Shown piece by piece: positions 35,471 through 44,797 of a stretch of 64,000 bases of DNA. Made by a program: the position numbers and the translations under genes. Within the stretch, counting starts at the first letter, position 1. Each line of letters opens with the position of its first letter. Origin of the DNA: Reddybacter sp041277045 (lineage in GTDB: Bacteria > Pseudomonadota > Gammaproteobacteria > Pseudomonadales > Porticoccaceae); NCBI GenBank assembly GCA_041277045.1, contig JBGFSY010000001.1, positions 1,496,991 through 1,560,990 on the forward strand. Direction: 5' to 3'. A model generated the notes under the pieces. That model had not been told where the DNA came from, made no database searches, and worked only from the letters and a program-made list of their open reading frames with translations.

Positions 35471-36796
35471 TTGTTTTTTGACCGGCCCGAATCCGGCGAA
35501 CTCTCTGTTCTTGTCCACCTGAATTTAAACAGCGAGCGCGAACCGGAAGACCCTCGAGAATTTGAAGAACTGGCGATTTCCGCCGGTGGTGATCCAATTG
35601 CTTTTATTACCGGCAGTCGGGATGTGCCCACCGCGAAGTTCTTTGTCGGCACCGGCAAGCTTGAAGAAATCAAGCAGGAAGTCGATAGCAGTGGCGCGGG
35701 TCTGGTCATCTTCAATCACAATCTTTCACCGAGCCAGGAGCGCAATATTGAACATGCGCTTTCCTGTCGGGTGCTCGATCGCACCGGTTTAATTCTCGAT
35801 ATTTTTGCTCAGCGTGCGCAAACCCACGAGGGTAAGTTGCAGGTTGAGCTCGCCCAGTTAGAGCACATGAGTACCCGCCTGATTCGTGGCTGGACTCACC
35901 TCGAGCGGCAAAAAGGCGGTATCGGTTTGCGCGGCCCGGGTGAAACCCAGCTCGAAACTGACCGGCGTTTATTGCGCGTACGCATTAAATCCATTCTTAA
36001 GCGCCTTGAAAAAGTGCGGGTTCAGCGCGAACAGGGACGGCGCTCACGCCGTCGAGCTGAAGTGCCCACTGTTTCTTTAGTGGGTTACACCAACGCCGGT
36101 AAGTCGACCCTGTTTAATCGCCTCACGGGTGCCGATGTTTACGCCGCCGATCAGCTGTTTGCTACCCTTGACCCGACAATGCGCTCCTTCAAAATACCGG
36201 AAGTCGGCTCGGTTATTTTTGCCGACACGGTGGGCTTTATCAGCCATTTACCTCACAAACTGGTCGAAGCCTTTCGCGCTACTCTCGATGAAGCGACTAA
36301 TGCGACGCTCTTATTACACATTATTGACGCCAGTTCAGAGCAGCGCCTCGAGAATGTCGAGCGTGTCGATGAGGTGCTGAGTGAAATCGGTGCCGCCGAT
36401 ATTCCGGTGCTGAAAGTTTACAATAAAATTGATTTACTGGAGGCCGTCGAACCGCGCATTGAGCGCAATGGTGATGGCAAGCCCACCGCCATTTGGTTGT
36501 CTGCCAAGGACAATCTCGGCGTTGACCTACTGCCGCTGGCACTGCGCGAGTTATTGGGTCATGATCAACTTCACGGTCAATGCACGCTGGGTCATGAGCT
36601 GGGGCGTTTTCGGGCGCTATTGTTTCAGGCCGGTGCCGTCATCGAAGAGACAACGCAGGATGATGGTAGTAGTTTGCTCGAGGTGCGCTTGCCCCGAGCT
36701 GAGTGGCAGCGTTTATTAAAGGTCTCGAGTTTGACGGCGCAGCAAGTGCTGCTTCAGCCGGCGCTGCCAGAGGCCGATAATTTTAATAATGAATAA
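35471..36796 (+). CDS. hflX: GTPase HflX
   Basis: A 441-aa ribosome-associated GTPase that splits stalled or heat-damaged 70S particles. The N-terminal domain includes GTGKLEEIK and a basic coiled coil (GPGETQLETDRRLLRVRIKSILKRLEKVR). The G domain follows with G1 GYTNAGKSTLFNRLT, G3 DTVGFISHLPHKLVEAFRATL and G4 NKID. The start is TTG at 35471, eight bases after hfq and preceded by AGGGGG; FFDRPESGELSVLVH aligns with family N-termini. Co-transcription with hfq is expected. Confidence 0.96.
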   Translation: MFFDRPESGELSVLVHLNLNSEREPEDPREFEELAISAGGDPIAFITGSRDVPTAKFFVGTGKLEEIKQEVDSSGAGLVIFNHNLSPSQERNIEHALSCRVLDRTGLILDIFAQRAQTHEGKLQVELAQLEHMSTRLIRGWTHLERQKGGIGLRGPGETQLETDRRLLRVRIKSILKRLEKVRVQREQGRRSRRRAEVPTVSLVGYTNAGKSTLFNRLTGADVYAADQLFATLDPTMRSFKIPEVGSVIFADTVGFISHLPHKLVEAFRATLDEATNATLLLHIIDASSEQRLENVERVDEVLSEIGAADIPVLKVYNKIDLLEAVEPRIERNGDGKPTAIWLSAKDNLGVDLLPLALRELLGHDQLHGQCTLGHELGRFRALLFQAGAVIEETTQDDGSSLLEVRLPRAEWQRLLKVSSLTAQQVLLQPALPEADNFNNE

Positions 36797-36988
36797 TGTT
36801 CTCATTGCAAATGGCCGCTAAATAGACGATCTGAGCTTAGACGAGCTGAGTTTAGTCGGGTCGATTTGTCGACACAGAGCGGTTTTAGATTTCTCATATT
36901 TTTTCATTGATGCTAGTTGACGATGTTTGCTGGCTTTTCAATCAGGGCTTGTTAGAATTTGCGCCCTGTACTTTCACTGGAGTGGGTA

Positions 36989-38149
36989 ATGGCTTGGAAT
37001 GAACCGGGTGGTGGCAAAGATCCCTGGGGTAACGGTAGTGGTAAAGGCGGTAATCCGCCCGACCTCGACGCGGCCCTGAAAGATATCGGCGATAAATTTG
37101 GCAAAATCTTTGGTGGCGGTAGCTCCGGCAGTGGTGGTGGCATCGGTGGCACGGCCATCGTCGGCATCCTGTTAATTATTTCGGTGATTTGGGGTCTGTT
37201 GGGTTTTTACCAGATTGATGCGAAAGAGAAGGCTCTGGTGCTGCGTCTGGGTAAGTTCCATGAAATTGTCGGCGATGGCCTGCACTGGAATCCCCCCCTG
37301 GTTGATATTGTGACTCGGGTTCGCGTCACGGAAGAACGCCAGTATCAGACGCGCGGACAGATGCTCACGCAAGATGAAAATATTGTTGAGCTGCCCTTGA
37401 CCGTGCATTACAACATTAAGTCGGTGAAAGATTTTGTGCTGAATGTGAAAGCACCGGAATATAGCTTACGCCATGCCACCGATAGCGCCCTGCGCCACGT
37501 CGTGGGTAGCAGTGGTCTCGATGAAGTGGTGTCGACGGGCCGAGAGCAGTTAAGTGTTGACGTTCAAGATCGTCTGCAGACTTATCTCGACAGTTACGGT
37601 ACGGGCATAAAAGTGGTCAAAGTGAATATTCTCGAAGCCAAGCCGCCCTCTGCGGTAAAGGCGGCCTACGATGATGTGATCAAGGCGCGGGAAGACAGAG
37701 AGCGGGTGATCAACGAAGCCCAGGCCTATGCCAACGGCATCGTGCCCGAGGCGCGGGGTCGTGCCAAGCGGGTGCTTGAAGAAGCGAAAGGTTATCAGGC
37801 TCGCGTTGTTGCCGACGCCGAGGGTGAGACGGAGCGCTTTGATAAGTTGCTGGCCGAATATCAAAAAGCGCCCGAAGTGACGCGTCAGCGACTCTATCTC
37901 GATACCATGCAATCAGTGATGGAAAACAGCTCGAAGGTGCTGGTTGATGTCGAGGGCGGCAATAATATGCTCTATCTGCCGCTGGATAAAATCATGCAGC
38001 AGCAAGCGTCGATTCCAGGCAGAAGCAGTAGTGGTAGTAGTGGCCAGGTGAGGTCGCTCTCTTCGGCTGATATCAACCTTATTACGGAAGCGGTGATTGA
38101 CCGGATTCGCAATCAGTCATCCAATAGTCAGCGACGGGAGTCACGCTAA
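36989..38149 (+). CDS. hflK: HflK, FtsH protease modulator
   Basis: A 386-aa SPFH/band-7 membrane protein that assembles with HflC into a large cage around FtsH and modulates membrane-protein quality control. The N-terminus is Gly-rich and cytoplasmic (MAWNEPGGGKDPWGN), followed by one membrane helix (about residues 52-75) and the periplasmic SPFH domain with a long helical coiled coil. ATG at 36989 is preferred over an in-frame codon 30 bp upstream. The last base of hflK is the first of hflC (TAATG). Confidence 0.96.
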   Translation: MAWNEPGGGKDPWGNGSGKGGNPPDLDAALKDIGDKFGKIFGGGSSGSGGGIGGTAIVGILLIISVIWGLLGFYQIDAKEKALVLRLGKFHEIVGDGLHWNPPLVDIVTRVRVTEERQYQTRGQMLTQDENIVELPLTVHYNIKSVKDFVLNVKAPEYSLRHATDSALRHVVGSSGLDEVVSTGREQLSVDVQDRLQTYLDSYGTGIKVVKVNILEAKPPSAVKAAYDDVIKAREDRERVINEAQAYANGIVPEARGRAKRVLEEAKGYQARVVADAEGETERFDKLLAEYQKAPEVTRQRLYLDTMQSVMENSSKVLVDVEGGNNMLYLPLDKIMQQQASIPGRSSSGSSGQVRSLSSADINLITEAVIDRIRNQSSNSQRRESR

Positions 38150-39030
38150 TGAACCAGAGATTTCCTAGTTTTTTAGTCCTTGTTGTCATCGCGATTACCT
38201 TTAGCAATAGCTGTATTTATATTGTTAAAGAAACGGAAAAGGCCGTAAAACTGCATTTCGGTAGTATTACCGACGCAGATATTCCCCCAGGCATACACCT
38301 CAAGTGGCCGATGGCCGACAAGGTGCATAAATTTGATGCGCGTATTCTCACCCTCGATGCTGAACCGAAAAGCTTTTTGACCCGCGAGAAAAAGCGTTTA
38401 ATCGTCGATGCTTTTGCCAAGTGGAAAATCAAAGATGTCGAGGTTTACTACAAGGCAACCGGTGGTGATGAAGCTGTGGCCCACGCCCGTCTTGGCGACC
38501 GTGTTAACGATGGCCTGCGCAACCAATTTGGTACGCGCACCCTGCACGAAGTGGTCTCCGGTGAGCGCGATGTCTTGATGCACAATATTACCGAAGAGCT
38601 GAACAAGACCGTCACCGAATCGCTGGGTGTTGTGGTTGTCGATGTCCGTGTTAAGCGTATCGACTTGCCCTCTGAGGTTAGCGAGCAGGTGTTCCGTCGT
38701 ATGAAGGCCGAGCGGGAAAAAGAAGCCCGTGAATTACGCTCCATCGGTAAGGAAGCGGCTGAAGAAATTCGCGCCGATGCCGATCGACAGGAAACCATCA
38801 TTGCCGCTAACGCTTACAAAGAAAGTGAGCAGTTGCGCGGTGCTGGCGATGCGGATGCCACGGCGATTTACTCGACTGCCTACAGCAAAGATCCCGAGTT
38901 CTATTCCTTTACCCGCAGCTTGAAAGCCTACAACAGTGCTTTTGCATCGAAGGGCGATATTATGCTGGTTGAGCCCGATAGTGAATTCTTCCGCTATTTG
39001 AAAAACTCGAAAGGTGAGCCAAAGAACTGA
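38149..39030 (+). CDS. hflC: HflC, FtsH protease modulator
   Basis: A 293-aa partner of HflK. A single N-terminal membrane anchor (residues about 8-24) precedes IVKETEKAVKLHFG, the SPFH domain, and a long helix rich in Ala, Glu and Arg (KEARELRSIGKEAAEEIRADADRQ). Translation is coupled to hflK by the TAATG overlap. A good rho-independent terminator lies 60 bp after its stop. Confidence 0.96.
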   Translation: MNQRFPSFLVLVVIAITFSNSCIYIVKETEKAVKLHFGSITDADIPPGIHLKWPMADKVHKFDARILTLDAEPKSFLTREKKRLIVDAFAKWKIKDVEVYYKATGGDEAVAHARLGDRVNDGLRNQFGTRTLHEVVSGERDVLMHNITEELNKTVTESLGVVVVDVRVKRIDLPSEVSEQVFRRMKAEREKEARELRSIGKEAAEEIRADADRQETIIAANAYKESEQLRGAGDADATAIYSTAYSKDPEFYSFTRSLKAYNSAFASKGDIMLVEPDSEFFRYLKNSKGEPKN

Positions 39031-39087
39031 GTCGTTCGCGGTAAAAAATACAGCCCTCGATTGTCTCGAGTGGTAAGATAGCAGGAG

Positions 39088-39110
39088 AACCGGGGCAGCC
39101 CGGTTTTTTT
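39088..39110 (+). terminator. rho-independent terminator after hflC
   Basis: AACCGGG and CCCGGTT with a GCAG loop, followed by seven T. It ends the hfq-hflX-hflK-hflC transcript. Confidence 0.88.
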
Positions 39111-39158
39111 GCGACTGTTGTGGGCTTACGAGCCTTACAGGCTAGGCTTTGGTAGGTA

Positions 39159-39350
39159 ATGGTAATGGCTCAAGACCTTCTTGCTGCGCTGTGTTTAGTC
39201 CTGGTTATTGAAGGCATTATGCCGTTTCTGGCACCTTCGGGCTGGCGCACTATGATGCTGACTCTGGTTCAAACCGACGACAAACACATTCGCATACTGG
39301 GCCTGGTGAGTATGCTGCTGGGTGCCGGGCTGCTGTTTTTAGTGCGGTAG
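39159..39350 (+). CDS. DUF2065 family small membrane protein
   Basis: A 63-aa protein with two membrane helices around a short loop; LVIEGIMPFLAPSGWRTMMLTL and IRILGLVSMLLGAGLL fit the DUF2065 (YjeT) family, which is regularly found between hflC and purA or hisZ in gammaproteobacteria. Function unknown. The ATG at 39159 or the next one at 39165 could be used. Confidence 0.85.
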   Translation: MVMAQDLLAALCLVLVIEGIMPFLAPSGWRTMMLTLVQTDDKHIRILGLVSMLLGAGLLFLVR

Positions 39351-39433
39351 TTCGTGTGAGCTTGGTGGTGCCGTTAGCAGTTAAAGTATTTAGCCACGCT
39401 ATTTAGAAAGTTGTTGAGATTAAGACAGGAATT

Positions 39434-40654
39434 ATGACGAAGATTGATCGCTGGTTATTGCCCGATGGTATTGAAGAGATTCTCCCCGACCGCGCCCTCA
39501 AAGTAGAGCGCCTGCGTCGCCGTTTACTCGACCTCTATCACTCCTGGGGTTACGACCTGGTAATACCGCCACTGGCTGAATTTACCGACTCTCTGCTCAG
39601 TGGCGCGGGCTCAGACCTCGATTTGATGACCTTTAAAATCACCGACCAACTCACCGGTCGGATGATGGGTGTGCGCGCCGATATTACGCCCCAGGCCGCG
39701 CGCATGGATGCCCACAGTTTACAGCGTAACAGCCCCAACCGTTTGTGTTATGCCGGTCAGGTACTTTACACCCGCGCGCGCGGGCCACTGGAGTCGCGAT
39801 CGCCGATCCAGCTCGGTGTTGAGTTGTTTGGCGAAGCCAGTTTAGCGGCCGACGTCGAAGTCATGTCGCTGCTCGTCGAAACCCTCAGTTTCAGTGGCCT
39901 CGATGACATTCATCTGGATATCGGTCACGTCGGCATTTACCGTGCCCTGGAACAGGCGGCAGGCCTGAGTGCCGAGCAAAGCGCCGAGTTGTTTGCGCTG
40001 TTGCAGCGTAAAGATGCCGGTTTACAGCAGTGGTTAGCGAGTAATGTGGCAGATGCAGAGTTGGCCGCGATGCTAGCTGCTCTGCCGGGTTTGGCGGGTG
40101 ATGCCACAATGCTCAGTCAGGCCAAACAGGTGCTGGCCAATGCGCCGGCCGAGGTGCTGCAGGCATTGAGTGAAGTGGAAGCGGTGGCTAGCCAGTTGGC
40201 CGAGTGCGCACCGAAGGTTGCCCTGTTTCTCGATTTGAGTGAGCTGCGCGGCTATCACTACCACACCGGCATTGTCTTTGCCGCCTACACCAGCGAGTCG
40301 ACATTGGCCCTGGGTAATGGCGGCCGCTATGACGATGTCGGCGAGGCCTTTGGCCGCGCGCGTCCGGCAACGGGCTTCGGCATTGATCTGAGCAAACTGG
40401 CCAGCCTGGTTGAGTACAGCCACAGTGTGGTGCCGGGCATTTATGCACCGGCTCCGCCGGCGAGTGCGAATTGCACTGAATGGACAAAAGAAATTGCCCG
40501 CTTGCGTGATAGTGGCGAGCGAGTGGTGCGTGGCTTTGTCGGCCAGCACGTGGATTATGACGAGCTGCACTGTGATCGTGTATTGATGAGCAGTGATAGT
40601 GGATTTATTGTAGAACCAACAGCCGCGCCTGCGGTAGGTAATGAGAGCGAATGA
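39434..40654 (+). CDS. hisZ: ATP phosphoribosyltransferase regulatory subunit HisZ
   Basis: A 406-aa paralogue of histidyl-tRNA synthetase that lacks aminoacylation function and activates a short-form HisG in the first step of histidine synthesis. LLPDGIEEILPDRALKVERLRRRLLDLYHSWGYDLVIPPLAEF and TDQLTGRMMGVRADITPQAARMDAH are characteristic; the histidine-binding GYHYHTGIVFAAY is present. Its presence implies that hisG elsewhere is the short form. Adjacent to purA with an ATGA-type overlap, as in Pseudomonas. Confidence 0.94.
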   Translation: MTKIDRWLLPDGIEEILPDRALKVERLRRRLLDLYHSWGYDLVIPPLAEFTDSLLSGAGSDLDLMTFKITDQLTGRMMGVRADITPQAARMDAHSLQRNSPNRLCYAGQVLYTRARGPLESRSPIQLGVELFGEASLAADVEVMSLLVETLSFSGLDDIHLDIGHVGIYRALEQAAGLSAEQSAELFALLQRKDAGLQQWLASNVADAELAAMLAALPGLAGDATMLSQAKQVLANAPAEVLQALSEVEAVASQLAECAPKVALFLDLSELRGYHYHTGIVFAAYTSESTLALGNGGRYDDVGEAFGRARPATGFGIDLSKLASLVEYSHSVVPGIYAPAPPASANCTEWTKEIARLRDSGERVVRGFVGQHVDYDELHCDRVLMSSDSGFIVEPTAAPAVGNESE

Positions 40655-41949
40655 TGGGCAAGAATGTAGTAGTACTGGGTACCCAATGGGGCGATGAAGG
40701 CAAGGGAAAAATCGTCGATTTACTGACTGATCAGGCTTCTGTGGTGACGCGCTTTCAGGGCGGTCACAATGCCGGCCACACACTGGTGATCGACGGCGAA
40801 AAAACCGTTTTACACCTCATCCCCTCCGGTATCTTGCGTGACAATGTGCGCTGCCTGATCGGCAACGGCGTGGTGCTCGCTCCCGATGCTCTGTTAAAAG
40901 AGATGGCTCAGTTGGAGGAGAGCGGTGTACCGGTGCGAGAGCGCCTGCGTATTTCGCCGGCCTGTCCGCTGATTCTGCCCTATCACGTCGCCCTTGATCA
41001 GGCGCGGGAAGTGGCGCGCGGCAAAGCCGCAATTGGCACTACCGGGCGTGGTATCGGCCCGGCCTATGAAGACAAAGTCGCACGTCGTGGTTTGCGTTTG
41101 GGTGATCTTTTCGACCGCAGTCGCTTTGCCGATAAATTGCGTGAAGTGATGGAATACCACAACTTTATGCTGACCCATTACTACAAGGCCAAGGCCAGTG
41201 ACTATGCTGCCACGTTGGCGTCGTGCCAGGTGTGGGCGGAAGAGTTGCGTCCCATGGTGCTGGACGTTACCGCCGCTTTGCACGAGACCCGTGAAGCGGG
41301 CGAGAATATTCTCTTTGAAGGTGCCCAGGGTTCACTGCTCGATATCGACCACGGCACCTATCCTTTTGTGACCTCATCAAACACCACCGCTGGTGGCACG
41401 GCGACGGGCAGTGGTTTCGGCCCCCTGTATCTCGACTATGTGCTGGGCATTACCAAGGCCTACACCACTCGCGTTGGCTCCGGCCCCTTTCCCACCGAAT
41501 TATTCTGCGAAGTTGGCGAGCATCTAGCCGCAAAAGGTCATGAGTTTGGTGCCACCACGGGTCGCGCGCGACGCTGCGGCTGGTTCGATGCTGTCGCCCT
41601 TAAGCAGGCGGTGCGTATTAACAGTGTCTCGGGTCTGTGTCTGACCAAACTCGATGTGCTCGACGGTCTCGAGGGTATCAATATCTGCATTGGCTATGAG
41701 GACAAGGACGGTAAGCCTGCCAGTGCGCCGAGCCATGCCGATGACTACGAAAATATTGTGCCGGTTTACGAGACGCTACCCGGTTGGACGGAGTCAACAG
41801 TGGGTGCTAAAAGCCTCGATCAATTGCCGGCTGCAGCCCGCAGCTATATTGCTCGCATTGAAGAAGTGTGCGGTGTGCCCATCGATATTGTTTCCACCGG
41901 CCCCGATCGCGTTGAAACCATCGTGTTGCGTCACCCCTTCGGCGCTTGA
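40654..41949 (+). CDS. purA: Adenylosuccinate synthetase
   Basis: A 431-aa GTP-dependent enzyme joining IMP and aspartate, the committed step to AMP. GTQWGDEGKGKIVDLLT is the P-loop; GGHNAGHTLV, GTTGRGIGPAYEDKVAR and SSNTTAGG are conserved substrate motifs. Two adjacent ATG codons (40651 and 40654) are possible; the second gives the usual MGKNVVVLG. The first overlaps the hisZ stop, so translation is probably coupled. Confidence 0.98.
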   Translation: MGKNVVVLGTQWGDEGKGKIVDLLTDQASVVTRFQGGHNAGHTLVIDGEKTVLHLIPSGILRDNVRCLIGNGVVLAPDALLKEMAQLEESGVPVRERLRISPACPLILPYHVALDQAREVARGKAAIGTTGRGIGPAYEDKVARRGLRLGDLFDRSRFADKLREVMEYHNFMLTHYYKAKASDYAATLASCQVWAEELRPMVLDVTAALHETREAGENILFEGAQGSLLDIDHGTYPFVTSSNTTAGGTATGSGFGPLYLDYVLGITKAYTTRVGSGPFPTELFCEVGEHLAAKGHEFGATTGRARRCGWFDAVALKQAVRINSVSGLCLTKLDVLDGLEGINICIGYEDKDGKPASAPSHADDYENIVPVYETLPGWTESTVGAKSLDQLPAAARSYIARIEEVCGVPIDIVSTGPDRVETIVLRHPFGA

Positions 41950-42029
41950 ATTAGCGTTTAAATCGTAAGGCTGATAAACCATAGGGCGTCCCAAAAAATA
42001 AAATAATAATTAAAAATGAGGAGTGAACG

Positions 42030-43202
42030 ATGAGTATCAGAGGAAAAGCCTTTATCGCGGGAATTTATGAACACCCGTTGCGAGAGGCTACGGGTAAAAC
42101 CGTCCCCCAGTTGCATGCCGAGGTCGCCAAGGGTGCGCTGGAAGATGCAGGTCTGACGAAAGATGATATCGACGCCTACTATTGTGCCGGTGACGTACCG
42201 GGGCTTGGTCCCCTAAATCAGGCCGAATATATGGGCTTGAATGTCACTCAGTTTGACAGCACAGAAGTCGGTGGCTCATCCTATGTGGCCCACGTTAATC
42301 ATGCAGCTCAGGCCATCGCCATGGGTCACTGCAAAGTCGCATTAATTACCCTGGCCGGCCGCCCTCGCGCCGACGCCAAAGAAAATTATCGCACCCGTCC
42401 CGGTGGCGGTCCACCCGCTGACTATGCCTTTGAAGCACCCTTTCGCCCGGTGGTTACTAATATGTACGGCATGGCGGCGATGCGCCACATGCACGAATAT
42501 GGCACCACCAGCGAGCAGTTAGCCTGGGTTAAAGTTGCCGCCTCTCATCATGCCCAATACAATGAACACGCCATGTTGCGCAATGTGGTGACGGTCGAAG
42601 ATGTGGTCAATTCACCGATGATCAGCGATCCTCTGCACCGCCTCGACTGCTGTGTGATGAGTGATGGCGGCGGCGCGGTTATTGTCGTCGCCCCAGAAAT
42701 CGCCGCTCAGCTCAAGCGCCCCAGCGTTAAAGTGCTGGGTGCTGGTGAAGCGATAAAACACCTCAACGGTGGCAAGGTTGACTTGACCTATTCCGGCGCA
42801 CGCTGGTCGGGACCGAAAGCTTTTGAAGAGGCGGGTGTGACACCGGCTGACATTAAATACGCCTCTATTTACGACTCCTTCACTATTACAGTTGTCGAAA
42901 CACTCGAAGACTTGGGCTTTTGTGCCAAGGGCGAGGGTGGCAAATTCGTCGCCGACGGCAACCTGATTTCAGGTGTCGGCAAGCTGCCCTTTAATACCGA
43001 CGGCGGCGGTCTGTGCAATAACCACCCGACTGATCGGGGCGGCATAACCAAGGTTATTGAAGCCGTGCGCCAGGTGCGCGGCGAAGCCCATCCCAAAGTA
43101 CAGGTGGCTAATTGTAATATTGCATTGGCCCACGGTACCGGCGGTTTATTGGGCTCGCGCATGGGCAGTGCAACATTGATACTGGGAGGTGCAGACGCAT
43201 GA
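42030..43202 (+). CDS. thiolase-fold protein of the SCP-x/lipid-transfer type
   Basis: A 390-aa thiolase-superfamily protein. The overall fold is recognisable (YYCAGDVPGLGPLNQAEYMGL; DGGGLCNNHPTDRGGITKVIEAVRQVRG; ALAHGTGGLLGSRMGSATLILGG). The position of the usual nucleophilic Cys is occupied by GGSSYVAH (Ser83-Ser84-Tyr85), and the C-terminal CxG is HGTG. This matches the non-thiolase branch that includes steroid side-chain aldolases of the Ltp2 type, which act together with a DUF35 protein. The next gene, overlapping by 4 bp, is exactly such a DUF35 protein. Retro-aldol chemistry on a CoA ester is inferred. Confidence 0.85.
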   Translation: MSIRGKAFIAGIYEHPLREATGKTVPQLHAEVAKGALEDAGLTKDDIDAYYCAGDVPGLGPLNQAEYMGLNVTQFDSTEVGGSSYVAHVNHAAQAIAMGHCKVALITLAGRPRADAKENYRTRPGGGPPADYAFEAPFRPVVTNMYGMAAMRHMHEYGTTSEQLAWVKVAASHHAQYNEHAMLRNVVTVEDVVNSPMISDPLHRLDCCVMSDGGGAVIVVAPEIAAQLKRPSVKVLGAGEAIKHLNGGKVDLTYSGARWSGPKAFEEAGVTPADIKYASIYDSFTITVVETLEDLGFCAKGEGGKFVADGNLISGVGKLPFNTDGGGLCNNHPTDRGGITKVIEAVRQVRGEAHPKVQVANCNIALAHGTGGLLGSRMGSATLILGGADA

Positions 43203-43606
43203 GCGAATTAAACGGAATGAATCGACCCAGCAAAGTGCGGGCACCCCGCGTCAATGACGAAACTAAAGGTTTTTGGGCTGCGACTGGCGAAGGTAAATTG
43301 TTGGTTAAACACTGTAATAGCTGTGGTGAAAATCATTTTTACCCACGCACCTTTTGCCCCTTTTGCTTCAGTGACGACACCGAGTATTTAGAAACAGCAG
43401 GGCGCGGCACGATTTACACGTACAGCGTTATGCGTAGAACAAAAGAGCCATGGGCTATTGCCTATGTCACTCTCGATGAAGGCCCCACGATGATGACCAA
43501 TTTAATCGACTGCGATTTCGACAAACTCGAAATTGGCCAGGCGGTAAAAGTGGCGTTTATCGACACGGGTGAAGGTACGGCGGTGCCATTTTTTGCACCC
43601 GCTTGA
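43199..43606 (+). CDS. DUF35 zinc-ribbon/OB-fold protein
   Basis: A 135-aa protein with an N-terminal zinc ribbon (CNSCGENHFYPRTFCPFC, two CxxC pairs) and a C-terminal OB fold (GRGTIYTYSVMRRTKEPWAIAYVTLDEGPTMMTNLID). Such proteins form complexes with thiolase-fold partners and are thought to hold or channel the acyl-CoA. The start overlaps the end of the thiolase-fold gene by 4 bp (ATGA), supporting a two-subunit enzyme. Confidence 0.9.
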   Translation: MSELNGMNRPSKVRAPRVNDETKGFWAATGEGKLLVKHCNSCGENHFYPRTFCPFCFSDDTEYLETAGRGTIYTYSVMRRTKEPWAIAYVTLDEGPTMMTNLIDCDFDKLEIGQAVKVAFIDTGEGTAVPFFAPA

Positions 43607-43637
43607 ATGTAGTTAAACTAGGAATGGTAGGTAATCA

Positions 43638-44741
43638 GTGAAAAATTTCAAAATTGCAGTATTGGCCGGTGATGGTATTGGCCCGGAAATTATGACAGAA
43701 GCACTTAAGGTGCTGAAAATCATCGAGGCACGCAACGATGTGAGCTTTGAACTGATGCCCGCCGCCTTTGGCGCCAACGCTTATTTCGATTGCGGTCACC
43801 CCTTTCCACAAGCCACTATCGACATTTGCGATGCCGCCGATGCCATCCTCAAAGGCCCGATTGGCTTAAGCCACGAGGAATCACAAAAAATTCCCGTCGA
43901 CATGCTACCCGAGCGCGCCGCGCTGCTGCCGATGCGTCGTCGCTATAACACCTTTGCCAACTTTCGCCCGGTGTCACTGCCCAAAGAGCTGGCCCATTTT
44001 TCTCCCCTGAAGCCGGAAATTATTGGCGAAGGCATCGATTTGATTATGGTGCGCGAGTTGGTCGGTGGCCTCTATTTTGGTGACAAAGAAGTCGGCGTTA
44101 ACGACGAAGGTTTACGCTATGTGCGTGAAACACTGGAATACGACGAAGGGCAAATTAGTCGCATCCTCCACGAAGCCTTTAAAATTTCTATGCGCCGTAA
44201 GAAAGTGCTGCACAATATTCACAAAAGTAACGTATTGAAATCTAGCGTTTTGTGGAACGAAATTATTGAAGAGATCGCCCCGCAATACCCTGAGGTTAAA
44301 GTGGTTCATATCCTAGTTGATGCGGCCGCTACCTTGCTGTGTTTAAACCCCACCCAGTTTGATGTGATGGTCATGGAGAATATGTTTGGCGATATTCTCA
44401 GCGATCAGGGCGGCGGCATTCTTGGCTCCCTGGGTTTAATGCCATCGGCCTGTCTGGGGCCAGATAAGGCTTACTACGAGCCCTCTCATGGTTCTGCACC
44501 GGATATCGCCGGTAAGAATATTGCCAATCCCTATTCGATGATAGGTTCGGTGGCGATGATGCTCGAAAACAGTTTCGATATGGCCGATGAAGCAGAAAAT
44601 GTCTGGTCCGCTATGCAGGGCGTTTTTGCCGATGGTTTTTCCACCGCCGATTTGAGCAAGTCGGGTTCGGGTGTCACCATGATTAACACCCAAGAATTTG
44701 GCGAGCGGGTGGTGGCTAAGCTAGAAGCGCAAACGGCCTGA
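43638..44741 (+). CDS. isocitrate/isopropylmalate dehydrogenase family protein
   Basis: A 367-aa NAD(P)-dependent beta-decarboxylating dehydrogenase. AVLAGDGIGPEIMTEALKVL, DVMVMENMFGDILSDQGGGILGSLG and EPSHGSAPDIAGKNIANPYSMIGS are the family signatures. It resembles LeuB in length, but it is not beside leuC/leuD and follows the thiolase-fold/DUF35 pair by 31 bp, so it may act on another 2-hydroxyacid such as tartrate, malate or a catabolic intermediate. GTG start. The LeuB-like fold is certain; the substrate is not. Confidence 0.85.
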   Translation: MKNFKIAVLAGDGIGPEIMTEALKVLKIIEARNDVSFELMPAAFGANAYFDCGHPFPQATIDICDAADAILKGPIGLSHEESQKIPVDMLPERAALLPMRRRYNTFANFRPVSLPKELAHFSPLKPEIIGEGIDLIMVRELVGGLYFGDKEVGVNDEGLRYVRETLEYDEGQISRILHEAFKISMRRKKVLHNIHKSNVLKSSVLWNEIIEEIAPQYPEVKVVHILVDAAATLLCLNPTQFDVMVMENMFGDILSDQGGGILGSLGLMPSACLGPDKAYYEPSHGSAPDIAGKNIANPYSMIGSVAMMLENSFDMADEAENVWSAMQGVFADGFSTADLSKSGSGVTMINTQEFGERVVAKLEAQTA

Positions 44742-44797
44742 CATCGACACCAGGCTGATAGTTAATTCTTATTGAAAACTAAAAATGAGAAATAATA

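Noticed and set aside
42030..43202. Acetyl-CoA acetyltransferase function for the thiolase-fold protein
   Set aside because: The nucleophilic Cys and the C-terminal Cys motif are absent, so ordinary thiolysis is unlikely.
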